A stretch of DNA of 64,000 nt from Muricea muricata (GCA_963855995.1 OY979727.1:10346946-10410945), one strand, 5' to 3'; shown: positions 1 to 11,290, counted from the stretch's first letter. The notes: generated from the sequence alone by a model not told the origin. Numbers and translations are program-made.

Positions 1-248
1 CGTCATGGGCGCCATGTTCCTAGCCAGTGCCCTAAACAGACGTGTTTCCACCCGGTATTAGTTGTCCATGTTTAATATTCCGGGGGGATGCTTCTGTTTT
101 GGGCACTGGCTAGGAACATGGATCCCATGACGAATATTGAATATGCGTCTCCTCAGAAATATTAAAGATGGGCTACTAATGCCGTGGGGAAACACCCCTG
201 TTTAGGTGGCTAGAAACCATTGTTAGGAACATGGCGCCCATGACGAAT
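1..248. mobile_element. Nested inverted-repeat (MITE-like) element at window edge
   Basis: The window opens with CGTCATGGGCGCCATGTTCC. The same sequence returns inverted at about 100-133 (ending CCCATGACG) and again at about 226-247. Two copies of the outer terminus close around an interior with no coding sign, which fits a small non-autonomous DNA element, possibly two nested insertions. The left boundary may lie outside the window, so the full length is unknown. Confidence 0.55.
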
Positions 249-299
249 CATCACGAGAGCATCTGACTCTTTTTTCACTGAACCTGCCTCTCTTTGTAG

Positions 300-562
300 T
301 CTCTACTCTTTGCTTTAACTGTGAGCTACATTTAATGTTCTCTGGAAGTCTGTTCCGACAAGGAGACAGCACGATAATAAAATGTCTGCTGACCAGTTGT
401 ACTCTTGAAAACGGGTGTATGTTCGAAGAATTTGAAGTTGCTGAGTCAGGCAAAATGAATGTCAAAATATCTGAATGTCAATTGTCAAAACAGCGTCATG
501 GAGGAACAAGTAGAGTTTGGACAGTGCAATTCATTCAGGCAGGGAATGGGATCAAATTCTAG
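300..562 (+). CDS. Terminal exon of an unrecognised, probably secreted cysteine-containing protein (5' part outside window)
   Basis: A pyrimidine-rich acceptor (CCTGCCTCTCTTTGTAG, ending at 299) opens an uninterrupted frame that runs to a TAG at 560-562. The exon starts with two bases completing a split codon and then encodes about 87 residues, starting STLCFNCELH and ending IQAGNGIKF. Six cysteines are spread through the segment (LCFNCE, IKCLLTSC, NGCMF, SECQL). Amino-acid composition is balanced, unlike the leucine- and cysteine-rich shadows elsewhere. I do not recognise the family. Cysteine content suggests an extracellular domain, which is inference. The upstream exons would lie left of base 1, and the 1-248 inverted-repeat element sits in the preceding intron. 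A chance open frame is possible, since the evidence is one splice site plus composition. Confidence 0.4.
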
Positions 563-609
563 ATTCAGTAATAGTTCGAGCATTTATCCCCGTATAGACG
601 AGCATGCAT

Positions 610-917
610 GTTTTCCTTGACAAGTTTCTTCACGAGTTCACTTACGTGTCTGTACGACGAACAAGTTTTGCTTGGCAGGCTTTATTTGTTCCTGTGTACG
701 CGAAATTTGACAATATTTTTTCTCGACATCTTTTACGAGGCCGCATGAATTAAGTGCGTAAACAAGCAATTCCTTTGTCAAGTGCTCCTTGTTGCACTAA
801 CACCCGAGCAAGTCTGCTGAGAAGCTGGTACGACTAGCTTTTAAACCAGGCTCCTTGTCAAGGAAAATTATCTGCTTTTTGGCGTACACACGGCAAATAA
901 AACTTGTCAAGGAAAAC
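610..917. mobile_element. MITE-like element with 15-bp terminal inverted repeats
   Basis: GTTTTCCTTGACAAG at 610-624 is exactly inverted as CTTGTCAAGGAAAAC at 903-917. The 308-bp interval has no coding frame. Additional partial copies of the motif (CTTGTCAAGG around 855-864, just inside the right terminus) suggest internal decay or duplication. A small non-autonomous DNA transposon is the simplest reading. No clear target-site duplication was seen. Confidence 0.5.
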
Positions 918-1240
918 TTGTCCAGGAAATCGACTGTACGGGCTTTATTCGTGGACTCAAAGCTTTTAAACGACTAAACTAGAACTTATTATGCCAAATA
1001 GTACATGCTCTGACATAGCCTTCTCTCAGATGCATGCCTTGCATTTTACGGGTAAGGCAAGCCTCTAGCTTGGCTAATTTTGGCAGACTATTAAGCAAAG
1101 GTCGTGAAGTGTAGATTTCCGGTGCGGTTAAGCAATACCAACACGACACAGCAAAGAATCTTTGTTTGATCTTAAATTAGACATACATATGGTGACTGGC
1201 GCATGTAGGAATATCGCGGAATATGTCGAAATTTCGCACT
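918..1240. other. No recognisable feature
   Basis: AT-rich sequence between the 610-917 element and the Gypsy fossil. I see no open frame, inverted repeat or RNA gene. The last 50 bases may be upstream parts of the decayed retroelement. Confidence 0.4.
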
Positions 1241-1663
1241 CGATATCCTGAAGTTGATGTTGTTCAAAATACGTCGGCAACTTCGACAATACGCTCATTT
1301 GAAAAAGACCTGTTTTACTGACCAGATACCATTATTTCAGATAATGGACCTCCATTTACCAGCAATGTGCCAAAGTCATATTAAATAAATAATGTTACAA
1401 AGCAATAAGAATAATCATCGACAGGTAACTTTTCCTTGGCCGCAAAGAAACGCGGAGGCAGTAAATTTCATGAAACCACTTAAAAAGTGCATTCAAACAG
1501 CTTATATCAAAAAGAAATACTAGCGGACAGAATTACACCAATTTCGCCTTCATTATCGAGCGACACCTCATCTTACTGCTGAAGTCGCATCCGCAACAGC
1601 TATATTTGGCCGCACCATTCGCACTAAGTTACCCTATATCCCGTCAACCGTGGTAGATATAAG
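1241..1663 (+). pseudogene. Decayed Ty3/Gypsy retrotransposon integrase
   Basis: Conceptual translation with frame changes recovers the end of a retroelement integrase. One frame at 1241-1321 begins RYPEVDVV and stops at TGA. Another at about 1326-1378 contains ISDNGPPFTSN, the region around the second catalytic aspartate of the DDE integrase core. A third at about 1530-1645 contains RATPHLTAEV and FGRTIRTKLP, typical of the segment between core and C-terminus in Gypsy Pol proteins of animals. In-frame stops and shifts separate these pieces, so the copy is dead. Gag, protease, reverse transcriptase and LTRs were not found. It is an old fragment with no likely function. Confidence 0.75.
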
Positions 1664-2165
1664 CATAGACAATCAACAGAATGGACTGGAAACGCAAGCT
1701 AAAGTATCAATGTTGCTGACGCGACATCCGTGATACGGCATGATATGCTATACTTTGGAACCCTGTAACTTCACTTTAAATATACTTCAGAACTTTCTAT
1801 TTACATATTTTAAGCAAGAACGGCAATCTCTATGGAACTATCGACTTTTAAATTTTTTTATGGATATAATAAAGTTAAAACCCAACGCTGAATGTTTGCA
1901 TTCTTTTTGACTGCAGAAATGTCGCCATTGTTGTTGGTGAAAAAGGTTTAGGGAAACACTAAATGGTGATTTTCCGGCTTGTTTATCTCTCTGAAAAGTT
2001 TTAAAAGTCCATAGTTCCATTCACATTTCTGTTCTTGTTTAAAATATGTAAATACGAAGTCCTGAAATGTATTTAAAGTGAAGTTACAGGGTTCCAAAGT
2101 AAAGCGTATCACGGATGTCGCGTAAACTTTAGCTTGCGTTTCCAGTCCATTCCTTAGATTGTCTA
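1664..2165. repeat. Imperfect inverted duplication beside the Gypsy fossil
   Basis: About 185 bp at 1664-1850 (including GAATGGACTGGAAACGCAAG) reappear reverse-complemented at about 1994-2165 (CTTGCGTTTCCAGTCCATTC). About 140 bp lie between the arms. The arms differ by small indels. The left arm follows directly on the Gypsy integrase remnant, so the inverted copy is probably retroelement-derived sequence. Confidence 0.65.
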
Positions 2166-2670
2166 TGATATAAGAGAGCTCAACAATAATATTGATAATG
2201 CAGATAGAGGCTAAAGAAAAGATTAATACGTATACAGATAAACTTCGTTGCACAAAGGAGCCCATTTTCAAGGTTGATGACCAAGTCTTTTAACCAAGTT
2301 TTTTGAGCACGACCCTTTGGTACTATGATTACTGCCCAAAGACTGGGTAAGATGATTAAGAGGAGTTAACTTTTCACAATTTAAAGCCACTTGCCTGTTC
2401 GCGGGCACAAGCAAAGAACGTGCGTTAGTGAAATCAACTTAGTAGTGTAACATGTCTGCTGGTCAGCTGGGTTAGCTGGGTTAGCGCTTAGCCTCTGTTT
2501 ACATTTCTATATTTGTACACTTTTTTCAAAACTTTGCTTCAGAACTTCAGACATCAAAAGTACTATTGATCAAGAAAAATTTCCGAAGAAACATTTCCCA
2601 GATTATAAACGCGTTATTGGGTAATTTCCTTTGAATTTTGCATTATCCTATAGGATTAATCAAGCTAACT
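2166..2670. other. No recognisable feature
   Basis: Non-coding AT-rich DNA. The only structure is a short direct repeat, GCTGGGTTA, twice near 2467-2485. Confidence 0.4.
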
Positions 2671-3275
2671 GGCTTTGAATGCCTCCCCCCCGTCTATTGT
2701 ATAGTTCACTTGGTAGAGCACAATATTGAGCCGGGGGGATCAGAAATTAATTAACAAAATATTTTGGTTTCCTATATTTATTTGGAAATTTTTTTCAACT
2801 CATTAAAACTTACTATACATTTCCAAAATTATTTGTCGGCTCCACCAACCAGCTGATCTGACCGTGAGTAAAAGGCTAGCTGGAAGTGTTTTTAATCACT
2901 TATATCTTTTATTTTCCTTTATGAAACTTGTTGAAACTTTGCAATCATGTTCAGTAAAGAAAATTATAAGTCCACCAGAAATTTGGAACCGAAGTAAATT
3001 ATACTTAATGAGAAATTTGCTAGTTTGGCTCGAAAAATGGATTTCTATTTGACAACTAGTGCCAGTACTTTTCCCTATTTTCACATCACCTAGAAGCTCT
3101 GGCTTTAAACGCTCCTCCTGTCTATTGCACAGTTCACTTGGCAGGAAACAACATTGAGCCGGGGGATCAGAAATTAATTAACAAAATATTTTGCTTTCCT
3201 ATCTTTATTTGGGAATTTTTTCAACTCATTAAAACTGACTATACATTTCCAAAATTATGATCAGCTCCACCAATA
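2671..3275. repeat. Pair of direct repeats about 180 bp long, 430 bp apart
   Basis: A segment at about 2671-2850 is repeated in the same orientation at about 3100-3275. Both contain GTCTATTG, then AGTTCACTTGG, TTGAGCCGGGGG(G)ATCAG, AAATTAATTAACAAAATATT and TACATTTCCAAAATTAT. Divergence is roughly ten percent. The 250 bp between are unrelated. This may be a local tandem duplication, or the two ends of one mobile element in direct orientation (LTR-like); no TG...CA termini were evident. Confidence 0.6.
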
Positions 3276-3285
3276 AGGAATAGGT

Positions 3286-4035
3286 ATGGCCGTATGGTCC
3301 GTCTGCACAATTAAATAGGGCCAGCGGCCGTTGCTTTAGGCTTTAAGCCTTCACCATTACATATATAAATACATTGTTTTGTTTTCTTTGACTAAATATT
3401 GTTTATTCCTACATCCTAAAGATATTTGTTCTCCTCTGGAACTTTTCGCGCTGTTTATACATTTTAAAATAATATTCATCGATATATAAACCACTGAACT
3501 ATAAGTGAACTATAAGTGTATAACTCCGTAGGAGGGGGATTGAAGCTAACTTTATTTAGTTTTTCGGCTAAGCCTTCAGTTCAGCCTTTTTGATTAACAG
3601 ATTGGCCTGCGAGGCTTCAACCCCCACCTCCACCCCACCCTGTTAAATAATATGCATGCAGTGCGAGCGTGGATGTATAAGCATGTTTATAGGCAAACAT
3701 ATAAGCAAATAACATTTTTACCACACTTGGGGAACAAAGATCTGGGGGGATGTTTACAAACAACAGGCGGGGAGAGGAGATGAGCCACTTTTGCTTGGTC
3801 ACAGGCTTTTGGTGCATAAAACATGTTTATATATTTTCGTTCGCATCGCTTGCAAAAAAAAATTTCCTGAGTTGAAATGCTTATTTCAGAACCATCCTCG
3901 GAGATATGAAAAAGTAGATTCGTATTAATCTGCAAATTTATATAACACTGCAGAGAACAACGAAAACTCGATCGAGACAACGAATCTTTCGTCAGGTTAA
4001 TATGAACTGCTTATAATCATTAGCAATCGTTTGCC
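3286..4035. other. No recognisable gene
   Basis: Non-coding sequence. A C-rich stretch at about 3619-3640 gives an apparent glycine run on the minus strand but no credible protein. Nothing else stands out. Confidence 0.35.
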
Positions 4036-4039
4036 TCAA

Positions 4040-4440
4040 GGTCAGTGATTATTGGTGGATGTTCACCGAGACGAAGTTTGGGTGAATATTTACCATAATC
4101 ACTGAGCCTGAGGCTGATGATTGTTTTAGTATAGTTTTTTTAGTAAAACATGTATAAAATGCACTTCTTTAATGAATACAGTTTACTTCGGAAAATGTCT
4201 AAGTAAAAACTAAAGAATATTTGTAATTTTTAAATAGTGAAAAAAGTATTTGATAAGTTATAGTTTAAAATCAAACTTTGTTTATTTTCTTTGGCTCTGT
4301 ATTAAGGCAATTTTTCTTCAAAACGACTTTCATTAGTGGCCATTTTGGGACAGTCCCAACCGGTAAATAATGTCTCATATTTACTGGTCAGGCAACCAAT
4401 CAAAATGCTTGAAAACCACTATTTACTAAAGAAATTACAC
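4040..4440 (+). repeat. Dispersed repeat, inverted relative to the copy at 10450-10920
   Basis: Begins near GTCAGTGATTATTGG and includes GTGAATATTTACCATAATCA, the run TTAGTAAAACATGTATAAAA and, at the far end, CCAATCAAAATGC. The same blocks appear in reverse order and complement at 10450-10920. Small indels separate the copies. It contains short internal inverted repeats around the GTGATTAT/ATAATCAC motif. Most likely a non-autonomous DNA element of about 400-470 bp. Confidence 0.6.
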
Positions 4441-4724
4441 TAACTTCAAAGACGGTATGTCAAACTCAGAAGTTATTAAAAAGTTGCATTTAATATACAA
4501 TTGTCAAGAGGGGGATTAATACTTAGCTTAAAACATTGAGGGGAAATATTTTTAATCAAATATAACTTTTTATTAGCTTCAATTTAATAGACAGCCAAAT
4601 CTCCGGCGTTAAACTTAACACTCACCCCGGAAGACTTGCTCGACTTCATGTTATTAATGGCGCTGTTGCAGTATAGAATTAGCTATCCAGTGTGTGTTAT
4701 AGTTCAACGGCTTAGCTCTCGGAC

Positions 4725-6137
4725 TCAGGCCTTTTCAATGGGATACCATCTTGTTCCAAACCGCCTCGGACACGTATTTCTCTTCTTGTGCAATTTCGCC
4801 AGCTTTTTTCCCCCATCAGACCACTCGATTGCGTAGGTGTAATCGTCGAGGAAGAATGTTCTCGTACGGGAGTTCTCCTTTCCCAGAATCAGATAGGTCT
4901 TTTTCTCTTGTAATGGCTCGCACTTGCATGTTATTTCTCTGCCAGTAATTTCGATGTTAATTTTCTTGTCAAGTGGCACACGACTTCGTTTGTAGTATTT
5001 TGTCACGCGCACTTTGTGCACCGGTCGGCCATTTTTGCCCGTCGTACTCTTCTCGACTCTTGCCCGAATTGCTGTTAGCAAAAATGAGAGATGTTGTCAA
5101 TTCCCTCTTCTTCGATTTTTGTAGAAAAAATATCGTGTTCGGTAAAACAGCGCTTACGTTACACACCTAAATAGCCCAGCCATATTTTTTATCTCCCTGC
5201 TTCAATTTCAACTTTTACGTTGTCCCTCCGAACAACCATTAGAGCAGTTATAGTGGTGAGTAGCATATACTATACAATCCATTTAAGAGTAGAATTGCAT
5301 TGCAAGTTGCAAGAAAAATTGCATCGTGTGACAGCTAAGCCCTAATGAGGATTGCTCTATGCAAATAGATTGTGGAAACATTGATTCTTATGTCATATTT
5401 ACCTCTGAAAGTTGCAAATGTAAACAAATGAGATTTTAAACCGTATTGCTGTTGGTGCATTGCATTTGACTACGAATATTGAAGCAATGAAAATAAATGC
5501 ATGACTTTCAAAAAACAAATTTATTTCATTGTAAGGATTTAAATTTGGCATGATATAGTTGATGATGGTCTATATAAAACATTTCTGGAGTATTCTAACA
5601 ATCTTGTGTAAACAGACAAAGCATAAGAATAGAAAACAAACAACTGGAACTCAAACTTTTCACTTAACTTCTCGATGAAACTGATATTTCACTAGCGTAA
5701 TTTTGAAAACGGTTGTAATTTTGAAAACGGTTGTAATTTTGAAAACAGATGGTCATATACTGCAATTTGCTTTTGAAATGAAACGTTCATTTAAAACATC
5801 ATGGAGAGAGTTAATTGAATGTTGTAAAATATTAATTATTATTTTCGTTTCGTCGTGAAAACACCTTTTCTGAATTGATTTCTCACATGTTACTCGCATG
5901 TCAGACAACATTCACGATAGTCGAGATACTTTATGTATGTATCATGTGATGTGAACAAGACGTGAATAACAACTGCTTCTTACCGAAGTCACTGAGACAA
6001 AATCTTCGCATTACGTTATTCCTGTCACATTTCTTTGAACAAATGTAGTTTGTCTTTGCCAAGGCTGGTTTCCGAGCAACGATTTCTTGTGCTATACAAC
6101 AGAGAAGAAGAGCAAAAAGTTCCTTAACCAACTTCAT
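4725..6137 (-). CDS. Secreted single-domain netrin-like (NTR/C345C) protein
   Basis: Two exons give 166 residues. Exon 1 (6137-5984) encodes a signal peptide (hydrophobic ALLLCCIA) and the start of the domain. It ends at a GTAAGA donor in phase 1. Exon 2 (5071-4725) follows a TTTTTGCTAACAG acceptor in matching phase and ends at TGA. The domain carries six cysteines (about 33, 37, 47, 100, 102, 152), the FCLSDF-AIRARV motif that opens NTR modules, TCKC in the middle and a late single cysteine: the family pattern of TIMPs, secreted Frizzled-related proteins, procollagen C-proteinase enhancers, netrins and complement C3-C5. The strongly basic stretch (KVRVTKYYKRSR) suits heparan sulphate binding. 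There is no Frizzled, CUB, EGF or laminin partner domain, and no cysteine directly after the signal peptide as in TIMPs. The ligand is therefore unknown; extracellular modulation of a protease or growth factor is inference. The neighbouring gene on the same strand is a WIF-domain protein. Confidence 0.8.
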
Positions 6138-8100
6138 CTTTGCAGAACGATAAGGGATGGTTGGTGACAGCGTTTGTCAAACATACGACCGCCAATTACA
6201 CATTGCAATCAAATGGCAAATAGCATGGCGTTTTATTTATGTACAGTTGTTGCTTTTTTATCCGGCCCTTCCTTCCGTTGAACGCCCAAAGTGACCAAAA
6301 ACGGAAAGCAATTCAAACAACAGCAACTCGTGAGTTCTCAAGTGCAACTACCGTTTAGAAATTCCGTTTTAATAAACAATAAATCAACATTTCAAATTAT
6401 ATAAACGGCTGTCCTCTAGCAGACGGACGTGTAATAAAAACTAATTTAAGGCTATTGTATAGTTTGTGGCCCATATTCAATAGCTGTCGGTCAAGGGCAC
6501 ATTTAATCCACTTTGTCGAAGAAGAAAAAAAACAGTTCAAAGCGCGGTTATTGGATACGTGCAGAGTGTATTTCGAAACCTTTGATGTTTTTGTTGGCTA
6601 GTTTAATTTTAAATTGCAATCGACAGCGTTCAAAATTTAAATACTTTTGCGAACACTTTCCAAAACGAATTAGTTTCACCCATATTTTATAGCTTTGACA
6701 GGCAAGTACCTTCTATAAACTGCATGCTTGACGTACGTTTGGAAAATATTGATACTCGTTGAACTATATACCGTGAAATGAAATACATGCAGTCATACAT
6801 TAATAATGCTTTGCTAGGTTTTCAGTTCGTGAGCAATTTCATTCTACTGGCAGACTGGGCATATTACAACCGTAGTCCTAACGATGCATCATTTAAAGAG
6901 AAAAATGTGTTAAACTATATCGATAAATGGTAAAAAAGTTTTTTAATCAATCATGAAGGAAGTACAGGATGGAGGAATTTACCAACCCACGCCACGTACA
7001 CCAGAACTTACCGTAAATGACGTGTATGTATATGGATAATGAATTAAGGGCCCTTAAATTTGTCGAAACGTACGTATTACTTAATAAAAGGAAAGAAATT
7101 CCAAAGGATAAAGACATCTTGCAATTCAAAACAAGACATCCAAGCAGTTGAGACTCTAAGTTTTTCGCCCCATTTCAAAGTCATCATGAGACAGAATGAA
7201 ACGTAATACTTTACATACAGAACAGATAAAGCACAAAAAGGGAGAACGCCCATATGGCGTCACCGCTTAAAGTTTTATGTACATTTTGAATTGCAAGATG
7301 CCTTCTATTCTTCATAATTTGTTTCTTGTTATATTTTCTTAAATTGCCGGTATATAGCTGGTATATACCTGTATTTAATTTCAGGCAGTAAAGGTCCTAT
7401 GTTTTTGTGGGATTTTGACTGCAATATCGACATAGGCAACATTAGTTCGAGATATTAGTATCATGTAACACTAGAATGATATAATAATTCGTCGAGGGAC
7501 ATCGACTAAATTCATTACAAAACTAGACTTAAGGGTGAACTAAATAACTATAGAATCGTTCAGATAATCAAAAAGCAAGTGATAACTCGCCACTTTTTCC
7601 CAGAACTTGACCGCTCGTTAGCGTTTAATTTTATATACTGAAGTCAAAAGTAGGGCGGGATATAACTAGCTAACTGATTATTTAGTCGTTTCTGTATCAT
7701 TTGTAGATGTTTCAATATACTAGTTTTTTTAATGTTGCCTTATTGACATATTTATGATTTGTTGACGTTTTTAATGTTGCCAAATTGACATATTTATGAT
7801 TTGTTGCACATTTTTTTTCACCGGCCCACGAGAAATCTCCATATTTTCCCGCCCGCGAAAAGGAAGGGAGGGTCATGTAACTCCCGTTATTATTAGCTCC
7901 TCGCTTATTAATGGTTACGCATTCAAGTAATATATTATTGTATAGCTCAATAATCAGGCAATTTACAAATCCGGTAAGTACGTAATCCAATTAGACGCGT
8001 CCGTTACATCTAATTTGAAAACCGGACGAGTTATGAAATATTGTTTTATAGTCAACACACACAAGGTCAAGTATTTTGATCAAATAATTGGGTCAATTTA
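6138..8100. other. Intergenic region upstream of the NTR gene
   Basis: Contains the presumed promoter of the NTR gene near 6140-6400, without a TATA box I would defend. The rest is AT-rich and non-coding, apart from the 42-bp tandem duplication listed separately. Confidence 0.4.
7731..7807. repeat. 42-bp tandem duplication
   Basis: AATGTTGCC...TTGACATATTTATGATTTG occurs at 7731 and again at 7773, nearly identical. Two copies only. It produces an internally repeated peptide on the minus strand that I do not regard as a gene. Confidence 0.7.
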
Positions 8101-9985
8101 AGGAGTACAATGAGGAACATTTTAGAATGTTCTAAAATTAACTGGTATTGTCTGTATCGATGGGCTGTGGGACACCGCATGTCTCCGTGATTTACTGTAC
8201 GTTGATTCAACTCAATGTCTAATCATAACCAATTTTGTAAGACAATTGCTACACTTGACTGTACAGTCAACAGCTTAATTGAATTCGAGTTGAAGCAGGA
8301 AATTTAATGAAGCCTATCTTGTACCTAGTGTGGGTAATGAATTGCAAGCAAAAACACACTCACAAAATCTTGGACCTTTAAGATGTTTTGTTTGCACTGC
8401 TAGTCCAGTCTATCAGAACCAATCTATCTTTATTATTATATAGACTTACTGTATTCACTTTTTGGCAAAGTTGTAAGACTAGCGTTTAGGTTTTCTTGCA
8501 ATCCGACTTGATAATCGTATGTAACATTTTTGTTTATATATAATATTATTTTATCATATGTAAATTTAGAACGCTCAATTCACATGGACTAAGAGCCGTG
8601 TTGATACAACTCAATGGAGCCATAAGAGTAATAAATATATAATGTATAATTGGCAAAAGCTGGACCTTTTGCGCAAGCTGAGAATGTCCTTCGAAATCCG
8701 CCATGTTGAATTTGCTTCTCGTGCAGCAGCAAGTGTGCACGGCGAAATTGTGTGAAAATGGTCCGCCCTGCGGGGTCGTGTTTCCTCACAATTTCTCTTT
8801 TTTTTCCAATTTTTAATCGTGCATGCCGATATAACTGTATCGACCCGGAAAATGTTTATGTGCCTCTCAGAGGTCCCTGGAAATAGCTAATTATAAAAGA
8901 TTATAACAAAATATGCTATAATCACTGCTTCATCTCAGATTTAAATTTGCAGTTGGATTCTCTTCTTTGTAAGCAGCATGAAGTCGATCTAGGGAATACA
9001 TTGAGGAACATTTTGGAATGTTTTCAAATTAACTCGTATTGTCTAATCGACTCATGCATGGGCCGTGGAACACCGCAAGTCTTCAAGATTTACTGTGGTC
9101 GATTCAAATCAGTATATTTAATCATAATATATTTAATCATTGCTTCACATGAGTAGAGTCAACAGTTTAATCGAATTGAGGCAGGAAATTCGATGAAGTC
9201 TGTCTTAGTGTGGGTTGGGTTGCATGCAAATATACACACACAAAAATCTCAAACCCTCAACGAGGTTTCTGCGCAATGCTTGTTCAGAGAAACTGTGAAC
9301 CAATCTATATCTTTCCCTAATCTACGTTCTGACAAACCTTTAAAAGGCTAACATTAGCTATAAGGTTTTCTTACAACATGTTCATTATGTATGTTCAACA
9401 ACTCCTACATTTTGTTTATGTATAAATAATATGTAGCATTTGTAAACTCAGAACGCGCAATTCACATCGGCCAATAGCCGTGTTGATACAATGTCAACCA
9501 TTAATAGAAAGCGCACTCGGTCACAAATCATGTCTCCATGCACCTTTTGCGCATGCTGAGAATGCCCTTCGAAATGACTCATATTGGATTTGCGCTTCGT
9601 GCAAGCGTGTTCCCACACATTCTCTCGTTTTCCTATTCTCCGGTCGTGTTGATATCAGCGAATTTTTTCACCACTTCTCCAGTCAGTCAATAAACTTATA
9701 TTTAAAAATTATATGCAGGAACGTAATGTTAAAGTTTATGCTTAATTGCGATTAAAGTTTATGTTAATCGGAGCGATTCTTTATCAATATTTAAAATACT
9801 GATTGAACAGTTCTTTTTAATTTTTCTCATGAATGATTAAAGTGTTTTGAATTAGAGTTATCGTTCCAGTATTTATTCACTGGAAATGCCTAATTATAGC
9901 AATAGATATTGTAGCTACCTTTTTCACAACTTCTTCTCAGATTTAAATCAAATTCGGCGACTGGACTTCTCTTCTTTGCAGGCAG
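8101..9985. repeat. Tandem segmental duplication, unit about 0.9-1.0 kb
   Basis: Unit 1 (about 8101-8990) and unit 2 (about 8991-9985) share ordered blocks: TGAGGAACATTTT near 8110 and 9000, GGCAGGAAATT-like blocks near 8296 and 9181, ACCAATCTAT near 8419 and 9299, GCCGTGTTGATACAA near 8597 and 9477, CTTTTGCGCA(A/T)GCTGAGAAT near 8667 and 9544, and TTCTCTTCTTTG near 8959 and 9967. Unit 2 has about 100 bp extra before its end. Divergence is substantial, so the duplication is old. No protein-coding frame survives in either unit. Confidence 0.75.
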
Positions 9986-10449
9986 CATAAACTCCATTTT
10001 CACTCTCAACGAGGCGGTACCAGTTTTACGGCGTGTGCAGGGAAATCGTATCTTGAACGCTAGATAAGGCGGGAATCAGGAATCGTTTACTACCATTTGC
10101 AATCTACCGTTAACAGCGACCGATCAAATATTTTGTTTTATGTATGTTTTGTTTTATGTATATTTTGTTTTATGTTTATTTAGTTTCGCAGATGTTATGT
10201 TTTATGTATATTACAGGTTTTCTCTCCCATTTTAACTCTTTATGTCATTTTAAATTATTTGAATGACATTTTCATTAATTCTTCATCGTTGTGATACCTT
10301 TTTATGATATACCTGTCTTACTAAATCGAATTTTTCTTATAAATCTCAATATTCTAGTGTAATCTTCAACTATTTGGGTGAGCAAACGTCAACAATTGCT
10401 ATTACAAAACATGACACTTACGCGCCCAAATGTCAACGAAAATAAACGT
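9986..10449. other. No gene; short T-rich tandem motif
   Basis: ATTTTGTTTTATGTAT occurs about three times in tandem at 10133-10185, with a further partial copy near 10200. Otherwise non-coding. Confidence 0.5.
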
Positions 10450-10920
10450 AAAACAAGGCGTTTGATTGGTCACGGTTAACAGTGGATTGCAAATGATAGC
10501 AATAAACTTTTCATGAGATTCTTCTGCAGGAAGGCATTTATTTTTTACGAGATATTGTTGGATATTTTTTCAAAATGGCCGCCAATGAAAGACGTTTTGA
10601 TGTTTTCTACTTTTGCCAAAATTAACAATAGGAGAAAAATTGTATTAATACAAAGTCAAAGAATATAAACAAACTTTGATGCCAAACTATGTTAAGGCAA
10701 TAGGTCCTCTTAAAATAACTTATTTAATACTTTTTTCACTATTTAGAAATTACAAATAATTACTTTAATTAGTCTTTACTTAAGACTTTTCCGAAGAAAA
10801 CTGTATTCATAAAAGAAGTGCATTTTATACATGTTTTATTAAAGAAATTATGCTAAAACAATTATTCACCTCAGGCTTAGTGATTATGGTGAATATTTAT
10901 TGCAACTTGGTCTCTGTGTA
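10450..10920 (-). repeat. Dispersed repeat, inverted copy of 4040-4440
   Basis: Reverse-complement match to 4040-4440: starts near GTTTGATTGGTCACGG, passes through AAACTTTGATG, TACTTTTTTCACTATTTA and TTTTATACATGTTTTATTAA, and ends in TTAGTGATTATGGTGAATAT. It includes an internal AAAATGGCCGCCAATG block whose counterpart in the other copy is the GTGGCCATTTTGG sequence. Confidence 0.6.
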
Positions 10921-10993
10921 CGACGCCATTAAAAATGCTATGGATGGTTATAACAAAGATCTGTTGCAGCAGTTTTATAGATGGAAGTTACGG

Positions 10994-11040
10994 GCTGAAA
11001 TCGACAATAGGTAATTAAATTACCTATTGTCGATTTCAGC
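10994..11040. repeat. Perfect 47-bp palindrome (23-bp arms, 1-bp centre)
   Basis: GCTGAAATCGACAATAGG at the left is exactly mirrored as CCTATTGTCGATTTCAGC at the right, with AATT-rich sequence across a single central base. It would extrude as a hairpin. No Rho-type or RNA-gene context applies in a eukaryotic intergenic region. Confidence 0.9.
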
Positions 11041-11099
11041 TAACTTTTACTGTAACATTCCGAACTTTGTTGTGAAGTTCGCAAATTCATTTTCGGAAT

Positions 11100-11290
11100 T
11101 GTTAGTTTTGGTTTGCGAAATACGAAAGCGTGCTGCTCAATGACATATAGACAGAGCGAAATATAGTCACAGAATACCTCAAAAACTTACTACAACAGTC
11201 AGGTAGATGGTATTTGAAGAAGCTTCATGCTCTACCACCTTTGGATGAAATAGACTGCATCTAATTGTAAGTTTTTGAGGTATTTTCTTT
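11100..11290. mobile_element. MITE-like element related to 52880-53080
   Basis: Inner termini AATACCTCAAAAACTTAC (about 11183-11200) and GTAAGTTTTTGAGGTATT (about 11268-11285) are inverted repeats. The preceding 80 bp (GGTTTGCGAAATAC, ATATAGACAGAGC) recur near 52898-52950, upstream of the same ATACCTCAAAAA motif, so the repeat unit extends beyond the inverted ends. Confidence 0.6.

Noticed and set aside
4695..4730. tRNA-like look (AGTTCAACGGCTTAGCTCTCGG region)
   Set aside because: No cloverleaf or T-arm consensus, and it overlaps the coding end of the NTR exon.
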